A stretch of DNA of 64,000 nt from Apteryx mantelli (taxonomy: Eukaryota > Chordata > Aves > Apterygiformes > Apterygidae). The position numbers and the translations under genes are program-made. Where the stretch lies: contig NC_090020.1 of the NCBI RefSeq assembly GCF_036417845.1, forward strand, positions 39,726,425-39,790,424, in the 5' to 3' direction. Numbering within the stretch: the stretch's first letter is position 1; the number at the start of each line of letters is the position of its first letter. Below are positions 51,715-61,215 of the stretch, piece by piece. The notes beneath the pieces are model-generated. The model was given only the letters and a program-made list of their open reading frames with translations. It was not told the DNA's origin and ran no database searches.

Positions 51715-52420
51715 GTAAGTACGGTTGCTTGGTGTGTCTATAGCACTTAGAGGGTTTTTTTTTTTTCATGCAAAGGGGAGTGTTAACGAGTTCTGGGCGT
51801 TGAAAAAACTAGGGTTTTTGGGGGGGTTTAAAGGAAGAAAATCCCACAAGCAGGAGGATGAGTTATTTGAGGGAAATAAGAGGGTGAAAGCACTGTAGTC
51901 ACACAAATCATACTTGACAGTGCACTCGGGGGGCGTTAAAGCATAGTGCCTTTTGGGGGTTTTAACTAACCAAGAGGGGAAAATAAAAGTGACACAGTTA
52001 CAGACCAGTCTGCATCCTCCCCCCCACCCCTCAAGAGCAAGTAACTTGTTAATAGGAGTGGTGGGGTTCAGACGGATCCCGGTGGCACAGGAGGTATTTC
52101 TCCTGTCATATGGTAATGCCAGAAATGTAAGGCTGAAGCCGGGGGGTGGCATCGCCCGTTTGTTCCTGGTGCCTTGAGCGTTTCCTGCCGACATCTCCCA
52201 CCAAACAAGCCCCCAGCAGACACCATCACGGCGGCTGGCTGGGGGCTATCAAACAGCGAGCCACCTCCTTCAGCCGAGAGGACGTGAAAACCTCGAAGTC
52301 ACTTCCGAACCCTCCCTACCCCCCCGTCTCCTCTCTCTGAACTACTACAAATTGCAGATAAGTCAAGGAAAGGTTTATAAGGTGTTTCGCTGAAACATAT
52401 GCTTTTGCCATGGTATTTAG

Positions 52421-52434
52421 CCCCCCCCCCCCCC
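52421..52434 (+). repeat. Poly-C homopolymer (14)
   Basis: Fourteen consecutive C residues. Similar runs lie at 52723-52732 (10) and 53103-53114 (12). Confidence 0.9.
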
Positions 52435-52544
52435 AACTTGAGAGATCCCCTTGGCTGAGGAAAACGCTTCACCTCTGTAACTGGTAGCGGTGCCAGCGGC
52501 GGGGGGGATGGCCAGGGGGAGAGAGAGACACACACCTTACGGGA

Positions 52545-52563
52545 CGTGTGTGTGTGTGTGTGT
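52545..52563 (+). repeat. (GT)n microsatellite
   Basis: A run of eight to nine GT units after ACGGGAC, between CpG-rich blocks. Confidence 0.85.
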
Positions 52564-52599
52564 TTTTAAAAACCAGATCAGTATTTGCTTGATACGCTT

Positions 52600-52760
52600 G
52601 TCACCCATTTTTGTTCTTACGACAACCAATTGAGCCCGTGAGCCTCACGTGACGCGAGAGGCCTGAACTGTAACGGAACCGCCGCTCCTCGGGGGTTGGC
52701 GGTTGCCGGCGCGGCCGCCCCTCCCCCCCCCCGCACCGGCAATTCATTACGGCTTTTAGC
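52600..52760. promoter_or_regulatory. CpG-rich block with CCAAT box and TCACGTGAC E-box
   Basis: CCAATTG at 52626 is followed by TCACGTGAC at 52645-52653, a palindromic E-box of the USF/MITF/TFE type, then ACGCGAG and a CpG-rich segment with GCGGCCGCCCC. It lies downstream of the candidate first exon and could be an internal promoter or an intronic regulatory block. Confidence 0.4.
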
Positions 52761-53449
52761 TTCCCAACGCCGGCTAATTAAAAATACTAAGCTAAAGCTC
52801 CGAGTCCGTCTGGGGAGGGAAAGGGGGGGGAAGAAAGAGGGCTGGTGGACGAAGAGGGGGAGAAAAGAAATAGATTGCGAGGTTTGCTGAGAAAATAAGG
52901 GTGGGGGGGAGGGGGAGCGATCCGTCCTGAAAAAAGGTCGTCTGTTTTATCTCTTTGGCCTCTAATTGCTGAATTACTTACCACATGACTGATTAGCCCA
53001 AGCTCCCGTTTTATTTTTTTTATATATTTTTTTCTAGGCAGCAATTTGGAACTGTGGTCTGTGCGGTTTGGGTTTTTTTTTTTAACGTTTATTTTGAAGA
53101 CACCCCCCCCCCCCATCCTATCCTTGGGAAAATTTACTTCATTTGAGAGCACGCTCTCCTTCCTCCACTCCCACAAAATGTTTTGCTAACCGGTTTATCA
53201 GATCAGTGGTTCCCCCCTCCCGCTCCTCCTCCTCTTCCTCGGCCTCCCTCCCCCTCCGTTTCCCCTCAAGTTAGTTCAAGAAATCAGATCTGTCAGGACG
53301 GGCGAAAAAAATGCCACTTCCCAACTAACAGGCGGAATCCAGCCCAGATTTTCAGTCCTTTCTTCTTCTTTTTTTCCTTCCTCCCTTTCACTAATTTATC
53401 CCGATGTTAGCACATTCTGTCTTGTAACACCCGGACGCCTGTAGGTTTG

Positions 53450-53894
53450 TTTCATGGGATCATTACTTACTGATCAGGATGGCTCCGAGGTCCAGGACTG
53501 AAGACGGAGTGTGAAGTTGGGAAAACATTTTTAAGATTACTGTGATTATTATTACCTCTCGGTGCTTATTCAGGAAAGCAAACAAAAATCTGGTCCCCGA
53601 TGCTTCTGTTCTGAATGTGAGATGTGACCTACCAGCTTGTAAAGTTGTGAGGAGCAGCATTTTTTTTTTAAGCAAGGAGGAAAAACAAAACAAACAAAAA
53701 AGGACTTCTGATCTGTGTGCCAAAGTAGGGGGAGATATGTTATTGAGCGGTTTATACTGGCTGAGATGTTACTTGCTTTCTACTTCTTGATCACTTGCTC
53801 TTTAAGTAAAATGAAGCACAGAGTTGTTGCTGAGACGAGTGGGAACAGCATTTTGATTTGCTGGTTTAATTAAAAAAATTATAAAGGATTAAAG
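53450..53894 (+). other. Alternative candidate 5' UTR exon end (donor AAAG|GTAAGC)
   Basis: A strong donor consensus is present at 53894/53895, about 1.1 kb before the coding exon, after a moderately AT-rich stretch with no clear core promoter of its own (the nearest CpG-rich, E-box-bearing block is at 52600-52760). The start of this possible exon is not visible and the coordinate given is nominal. It could be an alternative first exon, an internal 5' UTR exon, or an unused consensus. Confidence 0.2.
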
Positions 53895-54949
53895 GTAAGC
53901 AATATGCATATATGTATAAATATTTCAGCAGTCGACTGTAAAAGGGAGAGATCCCTTTAAAAATCGTTTTAACTAAGCTTTGTCAAACATACACTCATTT
54001 GCGGTCGCTGAGGCCACCTTGGTGCAGATCACTTAAAGTGTATGTCTTAATCAGTTTCCTGTACAGTCAGTAATACTATATTTAACAGACATAACAATTG
54101 TGTGACCTAGGAGTACATTAGAACTGCTTGTAGAACTGTTATCTTGAGTGTGTTTTTAAAAGAAAGAAGACTTTATTTTTATTTCTTTTTTTTTTACTTG
54201 TGGAATTTAATAATTTTCAGTAAACATTTGTATATGTAGGTTGCTTTTTTTTAATAGAAGCTGTATTGTGTCAAGGAAAATTAGGTTTCCCACTTCTCTC
54301 TGTTCTTCCCTTCCCCCCTTCAAAAAAAAAAAAAAAAAGATTTAAGTAGAAAGAGGTAAAGATAATACAGGAAAGTCACAAAACTTCAAGGGTCTGGTTT
54401 AAAGCCACAAAATCCATGGAATGCACTGAAGAGTGAATCTGTGTCCTTCCTTTTCTCCCTTTTGTGCCTAGGTGGTGGTCCAGGGGGTTAGATTACAACA
54501 TGTGCTCCAACTGCTAGGCACGAGTCCTAAATCTGTATTTCCTGAGCTTTGTGGATTTAAATCATGTAGTTAAATTTTTGTGTTTTTTTTTCTTTTTTTG
54601 GACATGACTTTTTAAGAGAGATCGTGGATGTTGGGATACAACTAGATTCAAGATGCTCACTATAAAAGCATCACAGGCTTTGCCTCCGGTTTAACAAACT
54701 TAAAAACAAACCAACCCATGGAAATATTGAATGATTTCGCTCCCTCTGCCTTCTCCCTTTTTATTAATCGTATTATATTCTGGTAACACCCAGACAAGAA
54801 ATATTCGACTTTTCCCCTCCTCACAGGAAAAGGTGGACGTGGACTGCAGGGTATAAACCTAAACATACCTGGGGGAGGAAGACAAGAAGAGTTACATTTT
54901 AAAAAGCCCATCGGAGATAAACGAATGTCCCCACATCTCCAAAGGAAAG

Positions 54950-54986
54950 TTCATCGGATTTTTATTCTAGAGATCTCATCTTCAGG
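54950..54986 (+). other. Candidate splice acceptor and short 5' UTR ahead of the ZNF608 start codon
   Basis: A T-rich tract ending TTTTTATTCTAG at 54970 makes a plausible 3' splice site 16 nt before the ATG. A second AG at 54984-54985 lies one base before the ATG. This suggests that the first coding exon is the second exon of the gene, with a noncoding exon upstream. It is also possible that the 5' UTR is contiguous and starts in the preceding AT-rich sequence. RNA data would decide. Confidence 0.45.
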
Positions 54987-55874
54987 ATGTCAGTGAACAC
55001 TTCCACTGCAGGAAAAGGTGTGGATCCAAACGCGGTTGATACTTATGACAGTGGCGATGATTGGGAAATCGGGGTTGGGAATTTAATAATCGATTTGGAC
55101 GCCGATTTGGAAAAGGACAGACAGAAATTTGAGATGAATAATTCCACGAATACCAGCAGCAGCAGCAACAGCAGCTCCAAGGATTGTGGGGGTCTGGCTT
55201 CCAGTGGGGCTAATGCTACCTCAGCCTTAGCTGATGGCCTAAAATTTGCTTCTGTTCAGCCTTCTGCTCCCCAGGGGAATTCCTCTCACAAAGAGACTAG
55301 CAAATCAAAAGTGAAAAGGAGTAAAACTTCTAAGGATGCTAATAAATCTCTGCCTTCTGCTGCCTTGTATGGGATTCCTGAGATCAGCAGTGCTGGCAAG
55401 AGGCAGGAAGTCCAAGGGCGCCCTGGAGAGGCAACTGGCATGAATTCAGCACTGGGTCAAAGTGTGAGCAGTAACCCAAACGGCAATAATAACAACACCA
55501 GCAGCAACAACACTATTGCCTCTTGTGGGAAAAACAAAGAGGAGAAACCAGGTAAAAACCAGGGCAGCAGAGGCTCCAAGCGGGATAAGGATGCGGGGAA
55601 ATCCAGGAAGGACAAGCAGCATGACCTGCAGCAGGGCCACCCCAACGGCAGTGGGGGTGGCAGCAGCCAAGCTCCCCCTGGGCACCTGTATGGCTACGGG
55701 GCCAAGGGAGGCGGTGGTGGGAGCAGCAGCCCCTTCCACTGCGCCTCCTCCGCCATGGGGGAGGTGAGCAAAAGTACCCCGGATTCAGGGTTAATGGGGA
55801 ACTCTATTTTGGTAAAGAAGGAAGAGGAGGAGGAGGAGAGCCACAGGCGAATCAAGAAATTGAAAACAGAAAAG
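54987..55874 (+). CDS. ZNF608: ZNF608 first coding exon (N-terminal 296 residues; partial gene)
   Basis: The exon encodes the N-terminus of zinc finger protein 608, a nuclear transcriptional regulator related to ZNF609. What is seen: an acidic segment at residues 18-48 ([14 protein letters not shown], then [12 protein letters not shown]) shared by the ZNF608/609 family; a Ser/Asn-rich tract (51-64); a Lys/Ser-rich basic segment (102-120); an Asn-rich run (163-175); a second basic segment (182-210); a Gly/Ser-rich linker (221-248); and at the end an acidic run E279-E284 followed by RRIKKLK (287-293), a likely nuclear localisation signal. VKKE at 276-279 fits a sumoylation consensus. The single C2H2 finger of the family lies in later exons outside the window. 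The ATG has A at -3. The exon ends in AAG|GTAGGA at 55874/55875, in phase 0, directly after KLKTEK, where I recall the vertebrate protein continuing with VDPLF from the next exon. Choice of ZNF608 over ZNF609 rests on remembered family sequence (MSVN start, ALYGIPEIS); this is confident but not aligned here. Confidence 0.95.
55154..55165 (+). repeat. (AGC)4 within the Ser tract of ZNF608
   Basis: Four AGC codons, then AAC and AGC AGC, encode part of the Ser/Asn-rich tract at residues 57-63. This is a short coding trinucleotide run, likely to vary in length between species. Confidence 0.85.
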
Positions 55875-57829
55875 GTAGGACAAGCTCCTCTCCACCACCT
55901 CTCTTCTGTGTCTCCCTGTGTCTATGATAAACTTCCCACAGCTGTGTGCTTGGCTCCTGTTGTTATCTCTGTTGTGTATGTGACATGCATCTGTTCTTCT
56001 AAACCAAAAATTCCTGTCCTTAGGCAGAAGACACCACGTTTTGAGTGTGCTGCTTTTCCTTTTGATTTTCTCTCCCCGTCCCCAGACCTGGAGAACATTT
56101 CTGTTTTGTGTTGTCTGCCTCTTTTGATTGCATTCACCCGAAAGGACAAAACCCCAAGATGACCCTGACTGAGTTGTCTCTGGTTTTAGCAGCGAGCAGC
56201 AGTGTTGGTACCAGTGGGATGGCACGTGTTGTCAGGCTGCAGGTTTGTGTGTTTGCCTAGGGGGTTGTGTAGCTCAGGCACCACCAGTAGCAGGTCTTGG
56301 AGTTACATGTACTGACCCCTTCCTATGACACTGGCAGATATTCGCGGCCGTTCTTCTCCCAGGCTGTAAAGGGACTCTCCCTCCCTTCTCCCTGACCCCT
56401 GCTTTGGAGTCCGGATTGTGCCTGGGAGAGGAGAGGCATCAGCAGAGACCTGGGCTCCACCACTCCCCTTGGCAGAGATGCGGGATGCTTGTCGTACCGG
56501 GGGCTCTTGTGGTGGTACAGCAGCCCCGAGGCCTCAAAAGCTGGTGTGGACAAGGGGAAGGAGTGAGCCAGCAGACAGGCGGTGCCTCTAGTTCTCCTGG
56601 AAGGAGGAGGCTGGGAGGAGGGGAATGCACCTTGTACTGAGCTATGTGTGCAAAACAGCTTGCAGAACAGTTTGTCTCCTGTCTGGGGAGCTTTCTTATC
56701 TGAGCCCTGTGGGTTCTTGGATGTGAACTACTTGTTTGCCGAGTGGCTGAAATGTATGAAAGAAATCAAATGGGGGTGTGTGCTTTTCTTGCTTTCTATT
56801 AACGTGTGAAGGATGCTTTCTGGAAGAGTAAATGGCCTCGTGTTCTTAGGGAAGGGCGGAGGGAGAGTTTGCCTTTTGTTACCGCTCATTCAGGCAGCTT
56901 CTGGTGTCAGCAGGAATCGTTGGGTCCAAAGGGCAGGAGGCTGCTTCTCTGGGATCTTGGGGGCTAGTGTTGGTCCGGGACTACGAGGCAGATGAATTCT
57001 ACAGGTTGTTACACCAAGAGAACCTAGTCTACCTGGAAAGGAAAGCAAAAACTACCCACCTCCAAATGAGCAATGTCAGGGTGTTAGATTGTGACTTGAT
57101 TGTCTGCTGTCGGTCTTAAATTGCCTGCTTTTACAACTTCCCTGCGTGAATATTCAGTGATGGGAAAACTTTCGGGTTGTTGTCAACTGTACGGAGTGGT
57201 TTGCAAGTGGCTGGGAGGGCTGAAGGTCTCAGGGAAGAGTTATGCCTTTTTATGACCTGTTACTGGCTTTTTATTTTTCAGTGATGTTGAAGGTTGTGTA
57301 ATTTTTCAGTAAACTTTTAAGAATTAGATTTGGGTGTTTGTGACATCAAATATTCGTTAAGAAAACGAAGATAATTTCAAGGGCTTGTGTTCAAGGCAAG
57401 GAGCAAACTAAATTTCATATTGTATGCGTAGTATTGCTTTTAAGATAGCATATCTACAGATGAATTTGAATGAGCCCTGTGACATTTTCTAAATGCAGAT
57501 GAGGAAAAAAAAAACACAAATTGCTTTAATTCATAGGTATATGTTTGCGCTTTGATTTTTGAAAGTTGTGCTCGCTGTGGAAAGGTGTCCTAAAATCCCA
57601 CGGTCTCTTTATTAACTTAGTACGGTAGGCATTTACTTTTGTTGCCAATAGTCTTCAAATTGCAGTTCTCTAATCTGCTTTAACTGTCTAGATAAATTGC
57701 CCTAATCCGGTCTTCACAATGGTTGTGGTTAAAGAGTCAGAGCCATTTGATTGGATTCAGTGGCTGCCTGGAATGTGGGAGGTACTGCCCTTTTGCAACC
57801 CCCTTAGCCTTTTAATCTTTCAGCCAAAT

Positions 57830-58320
57830 GTTCACATTCAACAATTTTGTTTAGCTGGCAATCTGAACATTTCAGTATCTCAAAGGCTGCTGTCATGGCA
57901 ACAGAGATTAGAGAGTGGTGTGGTTTCTCCAGTGTTTGTGTTCTTTTCACTCTCTAGTCACACAGGAAATTGTATGAAGAATTCATACACATGCGAGTAA
58001 TCGTACGTGCAATGTAAATCGGCTCATATGTAAATTAAGAGCAAACATGTATGGAGTAACAGAGCCGGGAGTGCGCTTTGTGTTGTAGTTGTTGCTTCTA
58101 TGGGCGGTTTGGAGCTTGCATTTCCAGTAACAGCCACTGCTGTTGGCACACAGTGACTTTAATATAGGCTTCGCCCATTAGAGTCGTGCAGTGTTGGCCA
58201 TTGTCTGGCACAATGGTGTGCTTGCTTGCTGTCTTCAATAACATCTGGTAGCGTTTCTCTTCCTAAAGCATGTTCCTTTCTAGCCATACGATAATAATAA
58301 AGCTCGTTGCTGACAATAGT
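57830..58320. promoter_or_regulatory. Candidate intronic enhancer block
   Basis: The block contains an RFX half-site (GTCATGGCAAC, 57892-57902), SOX-like ACAATTTTGTTT (57841-57852), retained CpGs (AATCGTACGTGC, AATCGGCTC) and NFI-like TTGGCCATTGTCTGGCAC (58194-58211). No coding frame is supported. Confidence 0.3.
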
Positions 58321-58789
58321 TGCAAATTTAAACCCTGCCTGTGGTAGTATTAGTGTAACTTAAATGTTTTATGCTTGTTGTTTTGGCTTTTCCCTCCTAA
58401 TGTTTAATAATCATTATATATTTTTTAAGGATTTTAGGTTCATTAAAGTGTTCTTGTTTTGACTGTTTACACACTAGATGTGCAATGCTTGCACAAAGCA
58501 CCTTTGTGTCTAGATGAATATATAATTTTCAGGCCTGCATGTTTTAATTTCCAGTTGTCTTAATGTTCATGAAAGACATGTCTCATGAAGTTGTATGCTT
58601 TCTTGCTAGATACAAGTGAGTTAATGCCTACCAATTCAAAATCAGAGGGGTTTTTGTATGTGGTGTGGAATATAATATTGCATTTGTTTACTATTTGTGA
58701 AAAGCTTGGAGCAGATTCCCAAGAGTTGTAGTCACTGTTTAATTTTCACAGCATGCTTCAATGTCTATTTTTGGTCTATTTATTCTGTT

Positions 58790-58935
58790 TCTTTGCTGCA
58801 GAAAGTCGCGTAAAACATGATAAATTGGATCTTATGAAGCTTAATTAAATCAATGACTGTATTCTGCTGGCTCTTTTATGCAGAAACCGCAAGTATGTTG
58901 TAAAAGTCGCCACTCCCCTAATATGTGGATAAAGT
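58790..58935. promoter_or_regulatory. Candidate intronic enhancer block
   Basis: AAGTCGCGTAAAACATG, GATAAATTGG, AGCTTAATTAAATCAATG and CTTTTATGCAGAAACCGC make a compact set of homeodomain- and CDX/HOX-like cores with retained CpGs. Confidence 0.25.
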
Positions 58936-59559
58936 CAAAGTATGCTGTAATTCTAAGATGTTTGAGCTATATTCGAGCAGCCCATTTTGTGGTTAAGCCA
59001 CCAGTGACATGTCTGAATAAGTAGCTTTGACAGGTACGCTAACCACTCCTAAGATTTTTGGTGTTAAAACCTGTCTCCATTCTCCATTCCTCATAAACAC
59101 TTTTTTCAGCACAGTTGACTGAGGGTTTATCAGCATGAATTCTTCATCTTTTTTTGCTATGCTTTTGTAATTTTAACAGCTGTTACTTTGAAAAGTGTTC
59201 AGATTATCTACACAGTTTTGGTTTGTGTGTTACAGGAAGAGTTTGGGATTTAAGGACTCACTTGACTCTGAGATATGGGAAGGTTATATTTGGCACATAA
59301 AAATCTGTGTGTTTAAGTGGAAATAATACAGAAGGCTGAAGCCAGAGTCAGAGCTGTAAAAACTCTGGTTGCAGTTTTGAAATGAATCAGTCTAGTAATA
59401 TTCCAGGATGGAATTTATTTCTTTTGTATTAGTTTATTGTTTTTTCATTAAGATTGCGTTTCACATCTGAAAGTTGTCTTCAATAAATTCACATGTTGGC
59501 TGGTATTGCTTATTTCATTCTTAATGTTTTATAGCAGGATTGAGGGTGTTTTACACTTC

Positions 59560-60115
59560 ATCAGGAAATTCTGTGTGCATTTTACCTATTGATGTAAATC
59601 ATTTAAGTGCATGCTGTGATTAATGATGCTATGGAGATATGCTTTTCATGTACTTTTCTCGCTGGTCTTGGGTGTAATTTATTCACTGTGAAATAAAAGG
59701 CCACGGGGGTCACTTGCTGTAATTAAAGAACAAAGTCTATTGTTGTTTGACAGCAAACTGTTTTGAAAGCTACATAAGGGATTTAACTGTTAAAAACATT
59801 GATAACTATGGGTGTCTAACAATAAGCGCAGCTCAGGGTTCTTAAAGTTCTGTAGTGTTGTCTAGTAGTGTGACCGAGCTTTTGGAGCGGGGTGAAGAGG
59901 GGTTGCCCTTTGGCCGAGGAAAGCTTTTGGCATGAACCTGCTGACCCCTGCGAATATGTATGACCGAGAGCTGCCATTGAATTCCTGGGCAAAGCGGGAG
60001 TTAGCGCGACACCGTGGGGGCTGGTCCCCAACATTCATACAGCCGAGGATTGCCGCTGATAAGCGCTTTCACAACTCCTGGGGAAATACTTCACTTTGGG
60101 CATCGGTAATTTTGC
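59560..60115. promoter_or_regulatory. Candidate intronic enhancer block with SoxE-type dimer site
   Basis: AACAAAGTCTATTGTT at 59729-59744 holds two inverted SOX cores (ACAAA and ATTGT) four bases apart, the spacing typical of SoxE (SOX8/9/10) dimer sites. Nearby are GTGATTAATGATG and GCTGTAATTAAAG homeodomain cores. The adjacent 59880-60110 segment is unusually CpG-rich for the intron (GCGGGAGTTAGCGCGACACCG). A 63-codon frame there resembles no protein. Confidence 0.35.
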
Positions 60116-60884
60116 AATTTTAATAACTTCGTAAATACCCAGTAAAAAGGAAAGGATTGATTGTCCAGATGTCATGAGGTTAAGCATGTTCTCTGTGTTA
60201 AAGGGCTTTGCTGCAAGATTGTTTTAATTACAGTTATATAAAGACTTGTTTTTCCAAAGTAGCATTTATAGTCCAATAAATGAAATGTATGTTAAAAGTG
60301 CTAAGCAAAATCTCCCATAACCACAGAGGTGTTCAATAACCAGATTCAAGTAACATGGAAAGTACCATCTGTTCTTAGTTTTCAACATAAAACCAGGAAT
60401 TGAATAGCTGCGATTTGCTCATACTTTTTGACTCTTGTTCTTTTTTATTATTATTATCATTATTTAAAAAAGTTCACCTGGCACTTTATAGAAGCTTTCT
60501 GAAATGCAATAATACAGGAGAGGCTGTGAAAACACATGTTCATACATACATATAACCGGTTCCACTTTCATTTAAAGAGATTTCCAGAAGCTCGGTCATC
60601 GAAGAATTTATTATAGTGAATCACCTTCTGCAGGCAAACACAATAAGGGTCAGTTCTTCAAAGATCTTACTATTTAGCTAGAACCTGAATTATTCTGTCA
60701 ATTTTTCCCTGAGAGGTGTAAGAAAGAAAGAAAGGAGAAAAAAAAAGACTCTCAAAGGATAACTTTAGCAAGCTCTTATCAGTCACCTAATTGTATATGA
60801 TAAAAGCATTGACTAAAGTTTTCCATGCAGCAACTTTTCTGCTCTTCAGAGAAGTGTTCTAGAATTGTTGATAGCTGAAAAATT

Positions 60885-61215
60885 ATTCTTTTAAAGGTAA
60901 CTTAAGTTCTGAACTGTTAGGCAGTGAGATTCTTGGCTGCAGCCTATAAGCCCTGGATAAAACGCCATCCGGCCTTTGTTTGAGGTCTTTTATTGAAGCT
61001 AATGACTGGTCTTGTGCCGCCCTGAGATAAATGACATTATCTCTGAGTGGTCTGACAGGAAACAGACATGTTAATGGTGAAGCTGCGGGGAGGATCTGCT
61101 CTAGTTCTGACAAAAGAGTAAAGCTTGGACCCCTGGTTGTGATCATTAACACACAATGCATTCCTGCTTCTCCTACGAGGGCCTTGATAATTGGAAAGCT
61201 GTTTTATCAACAACT
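60885..61215. promoter_or_regulatory. Candidate intronic enhancer block
   Basis: The block includes ATGACATTATCTCTGAGTGG (GATA core), GAAACAGACATGTTAATGG, GATCATTAACACACAATGC and GCCTTGATAATTGG with complex, non-repetitive texture. Classification is by appearance only. Confidence 0.2.

Larger units (their letters stand above)
51715..54949 (+). other. Putative first intron of ZNF608
   Basis: If the donor at 51715 joins the acceptor at 54970, this is intron 1. It contains the E-box CpG block (52600-52760), poly-C runs, a G-rich stretch (52810-52920), an AT-rich motif-dense part (52950-53060) and the alternative donor at 53895. No coding frame is supported. Confidence 0.35.

Noticed and set aside
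55875..56162. Continuation of the ZNF608 frame for 95 codons beyond KLKTEK
   Set aside because: It begins at a splice donor (AAG|GTAGGA), has no resemblance to the expected next part of ZNF608, and is low-complexity. It is best read as intron. Intron-retained transcripts could use it, but nothing in the sequence requires this.
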